A DNA stretch of 64,000 bases from Streptomyces sp. 35G-GA-8 (GTDB lineage Bacteria > Actinomycetota > Actinomycetes > Streptomycetales > Streptomycetaceae). Where the stretch lies: assembly GCF_023534745.1 (NCBI RefSeq), contig NZ_JAMHJQ010000003.1, positions 304,504-368,503 on the forward strand. Reading direction: 5' to 3'. The notes below the pieces were generated by a model. The model was given only the letters and a program-made list of their open reading frames with translations, was not told where the DNA came from and ran no database searches. Positions 62,013-64,000 of this stretch are shown piece after piece. Position numbers and translations under genes: made by a program. How positions within the stretch are numbered: position 1 is the first letter of the stretch; each line of letters begins with the position of its first letter.

Positions 62013-64000
62013 ATGCCGACCGGATCCAGTACGCTCCCCGGCGCCGACCCGGCGCGTCCGTCCGGCCCGGACGAGCTGGCCCGTAATCACGACAGCCCGG
62101 CCCGCACGCGCCATATCGCGCGCTTCCTCGCCGGCCGCTCGATGCGGACCCACACCAAGGCGTGGACGGCGGTGTTCGCGGCCCTGCTGCTCACCTCGCT
62201 CGTGCTCAGCAGCTTCGGTCTCGCCGTACTCTCCGCCGCCCTCGGCCACGCGAGCGTGGAGCGCTACGGCGCGGCGGCGGCGGTGGTCGCGGGCGACCAG
62301 GAGACGCGCTTCACCGCCAAGCCCTGGGGATCCAAGCAGCAGACGCAGACGGCGGCGCTCACCGAACGGGTACGGGTGCCACGCTCGGTGCTCCCCAGGA
62401 TCGAGGCCGTCCCCGGGGTACGGGCGGCCATCGCCGACGACACCTTCCCGGTCGCGCTGATCCGTCCGGACGGCTCGCTCGTGATCGGCCCCGACAGCGA
62501 CTCCGGCGCCTCCCCGGTCTACGGGCACACCTGGCACGCCGCCGCGCTCGCGCCGTTCACGCTTCGCGAGGGCCGGGCCCCGGCGGGTCCGGAAGACGTC
62601 GTCCTCGACGGTGACCTCGCCGCACGGGCCGGTGTCCGGGTCGGCGACGACGTACGGCTCCAGTCCACGGACACCCCCGAGACCTACCGGGTCTCCGGCA
62701 TCGCGGCCCCCGAGGGACGGGCGGACGACAGCGGGCTCGGCAACCAGGGCGCCGTCTTCTTCAGCGACGAGCGGGCCCGACTCCTCGCCGGCCACCCGGA
62801 GACCACCGACGCCATCGGGGTGCTCGCCGACCCCGGCGTCAGCGCCGACACCCTCCACCCCCGGCTGCGGGAAGCGCTCGACGGTGCGCGGCCGGCCACC
62901 AGCGCCACCGCCGACGCGCGCTACAAGGACGACAACACCTCACTGCGCGTCCTGACCGGAAACGGCCGAGGGGAGACGGAGTTCGTCACCTCCGCCCCCA
63001 GCCGGATGAGTCTGCTGGCGCTGCTCGGCTCGGTCTGCGCGCTCGTCGTACTGATCGCGCTGCTCGTGGTCTCCAGCACCGTCGCCCAGGCGATCCACCA
63101 GCGCTCCCGCGAGATGGCGCTGCTGCGCGCGGTCGGCGCGACCCCCCGGCAACTGCGCGCCATGGTCGGCCGTGAGGTCAATGTGGTGGCCGCGAGCGCC
63201 GCCCTGGCCGGCGCGATCGGCGCGGCGCCGGTGTTCCTGGCGCTGATCAAGATGCTGCGGACGCGCGGCGCCGTGCCGATCGGGCTCGAACTCCCCGCCC
63301 CCTTCTGGATGTACGCGGCACCGCTGGTCACCGCCGCGCTGACGGTGCTGGTGGCCAGGATCGCCGCCGGGTTCGCCTGTAGCCGTATCGCCAAGGTGCG
63401 CCCCGCACAGGCGATGGGCGAGGCCCAGAGCGAGGCCGAGCAGTTCGGCCGCGGCCGGGCCGTCACCGGCGTCGTGATGCTCGTCCTGGGGTGCGGTGCG
63501 GCCGGTACGGCGGTACTCCAGTTCGGGGAGCTGGCCGCGATGGCGGCCAGTACCGCGGCCGTCTGCCTGGTCATCGCGTGCGCGCTGCTCGGGCCCTGGA
63601 TCGCGTGGGGCGCTCTGCGGGTGCTCGGTGTGCCCGCGGAGCGGCTGGGCGGCGCGGGCGGCTATCTCGCCGCCGCCGCCTCCCGGGCCAACTCCCGCAG
63701 GCTGGGCGCCGCGATCACCCCGATCGTGCTCGTGGTGGCGTTCGCCGGGGTCCAGCTCTCGGCCGGGGCGACCCTCGACACGGAGGGCGGCCGACAGGCG
63801 GGCCGGGCCATGCGGGCCGAACTGGCCATCACCACGGACGGGCCGGGGATCCCGGACGTGACGGTGCGCCGTGTCAAGGAGGTGCCCGGGGTGGCGGCGG
63901 CCACCGGGGTGCTGCACAGTACGGTCGTCCTGGCCCGCAAGGAGGCCGGGGAGCCGAGGCTGGACCGGCTGCCGGTGATGGCCCTGGACCCCTCGGCGCT
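62013..64000 (+). CDS. FtsX/MacB-like ABC permease, incomplete at the window end
   Basis: 662 codons are visible from ATG 62013 (AGGAG upstream); the 3' end is outside. A first membrane helix (WTAVFAALLLTSLVLSSFGLAV) is followed by a ~220-residue extracytoplasmic domain. Three helices follow from about residue 325, with the FtsX signature QRSREMALLRAVGATPRQLRAMVGREV. A second repeat starts near residue 560 (ANSRRLGAAITPIVLVVAFAGVQL). It is the long duplicated form with the ATPase directly upstream. The substrate is unknown. Confidence 0.94.
   Translation, partial: MPTGSSTLPGADPARPSGPDELARNHDSPARTRHIARFLAGRSMRTHTKAWTAVFAALLLTSLVLSSFGLAVLSAALGHASVERYGAAAAVVAGDQETRFTAKPWGSKQQTQTAALTERVRVPRSVLPRIEAVPGVRAAIADDTFPVALIRPDGSLVIGPDSDSGASPVYGHTWHAAALAPFTLREGRAPAGPEDVVLDGDLAARAGVRVGDDVRLQSTDTPETYRVSGIAAPEGRADDSGLGNQGAVFFSDERARLLAGHPETTDAIGVLADPGVSADTLHPRLREALDGARPATSATADARYKDDNTSLRVLTGNGRGETEFVTSAPSRMSLLALLGSVCALVVLIALLVVSSTVAQAIHQRSREMALLRAVGATPRQLRAMVGREVNVVAASAALAGAIGAAPVFLALIKMLRTRGAVPIGLELPAPFWMYAAPLVTAALTVLVARIAAGFACSRIAKVRPAQAMGEAQSEAEQFGRGRAVTGVVMLVLGCGAAGTAVLQFGELAAMAASTAAVCLVIACALLGPWIAWGALRVLGVPAERLGGAGGYLAAAASRANSRRLGAAITPIVLVVAFAGVQLSAGATLDTEGGRQAGRAMRAELAITTDGPGIPDVTVRRVKEVPGVAAATGVLHSTVVLARKEAGEPRLDRLPVMALDPSA

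Overview
This is a high-GC actinobacterial chromosome segment, almost certainly Streptomyces or a close relative. Codons are strongly G/C-ending, GTG starts are common, genes overlap as ATGA/GTGA, and the content is typical: type I PKS, DUF6879, TetR/MarR/HxlR regulators, monomeric isocitrate dehydrogenase and a CsoR-type copper locus. No tRNA, rRNA, CRISPR array, transposase or integrase was found.\n\nRegion 1 (1-26.5 kb) is the right part of an unusual biosynthetic gene cluster. It opens with the end of a PKS module (AT-DH-KR-ACP, which would leave a 2-enoyl thioester). Next come a KS-ACP protein whose AT has lost its catalytic core, a type II thioesterase and a flavin reductase. After two divergent regulator pairs (HxlR/SDR and MFS/TetR) lies a pair that looks like PigD and PigE of the Serratia prodigiosin pathway: a thiamine-diphosphate enzyme, and a fused acyl-thioester reductase/class III aminotransferase. 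Together these could convert an enoyl thioester into an enal, add an acetyl unit, and transaminate to a cyclic imine (pyrroline). A discrete ACP and FabF-type ketosynthase follow. Then comes a 65-residue peptide built of nine in-register hexads with seven Val-Trp-Asp motifs, then a GNAT/FemAB-like acyltransferase, a truncated globin and an FAD monooxygenase with an eroded Old Yellow Enzyme tail. A TrmO-like protein, MFS exporter, DUF6879 protein, PIG-L deacetylase, methyltransferase and degenerate adenylation-domain protein complete it. I read it as a candidate hybrid polyketide/pyrroline-ribosomal peptide system; the linkage is inference.\n\nRegion 2 (26.6-40.1 kb) is a sugar locus. Two very large secreted multidomain proteins (ThuA-glucose/sorbosone dehydrogenase-PKD and PA14-dehydrogenase-CBM-DUF1080) flank a TIM-barrel isomerase, a complete sugar ABC importer and a ROK repressor. 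It fits use of oxidised (3-keto) glycosides.\n\nRegion 3 (40.1-46.2 kb) holds a divergent SDR/MarR pair with three phased operator copies, an atypical orphan response regulator, and a P450-ferredoxin-Baeyer-Villiger monooxygenase set followed by a tiny fragment of a beta-propeller gene. Region 4 (46.2-47.8 kb) is a divergent copper-response pair with CsoR-type boxes.\n\nRegion 5 (47.9-56.3 kb) carries monomeric NADP-isocitrate dehydrogenase and a ribose operon (lacI-type repressor, rbsA, fused rbsC-rbsB, rbsK, rbsD) with paired LacI operators. Region 6 (56.3-64 kb) contains a degenerate mini-ABC ATPase overlapping a convergent type II thioesterase, a small lipoprotein, a NarL-type two-component system and a MacB-like ABC exporter that runs off the window.
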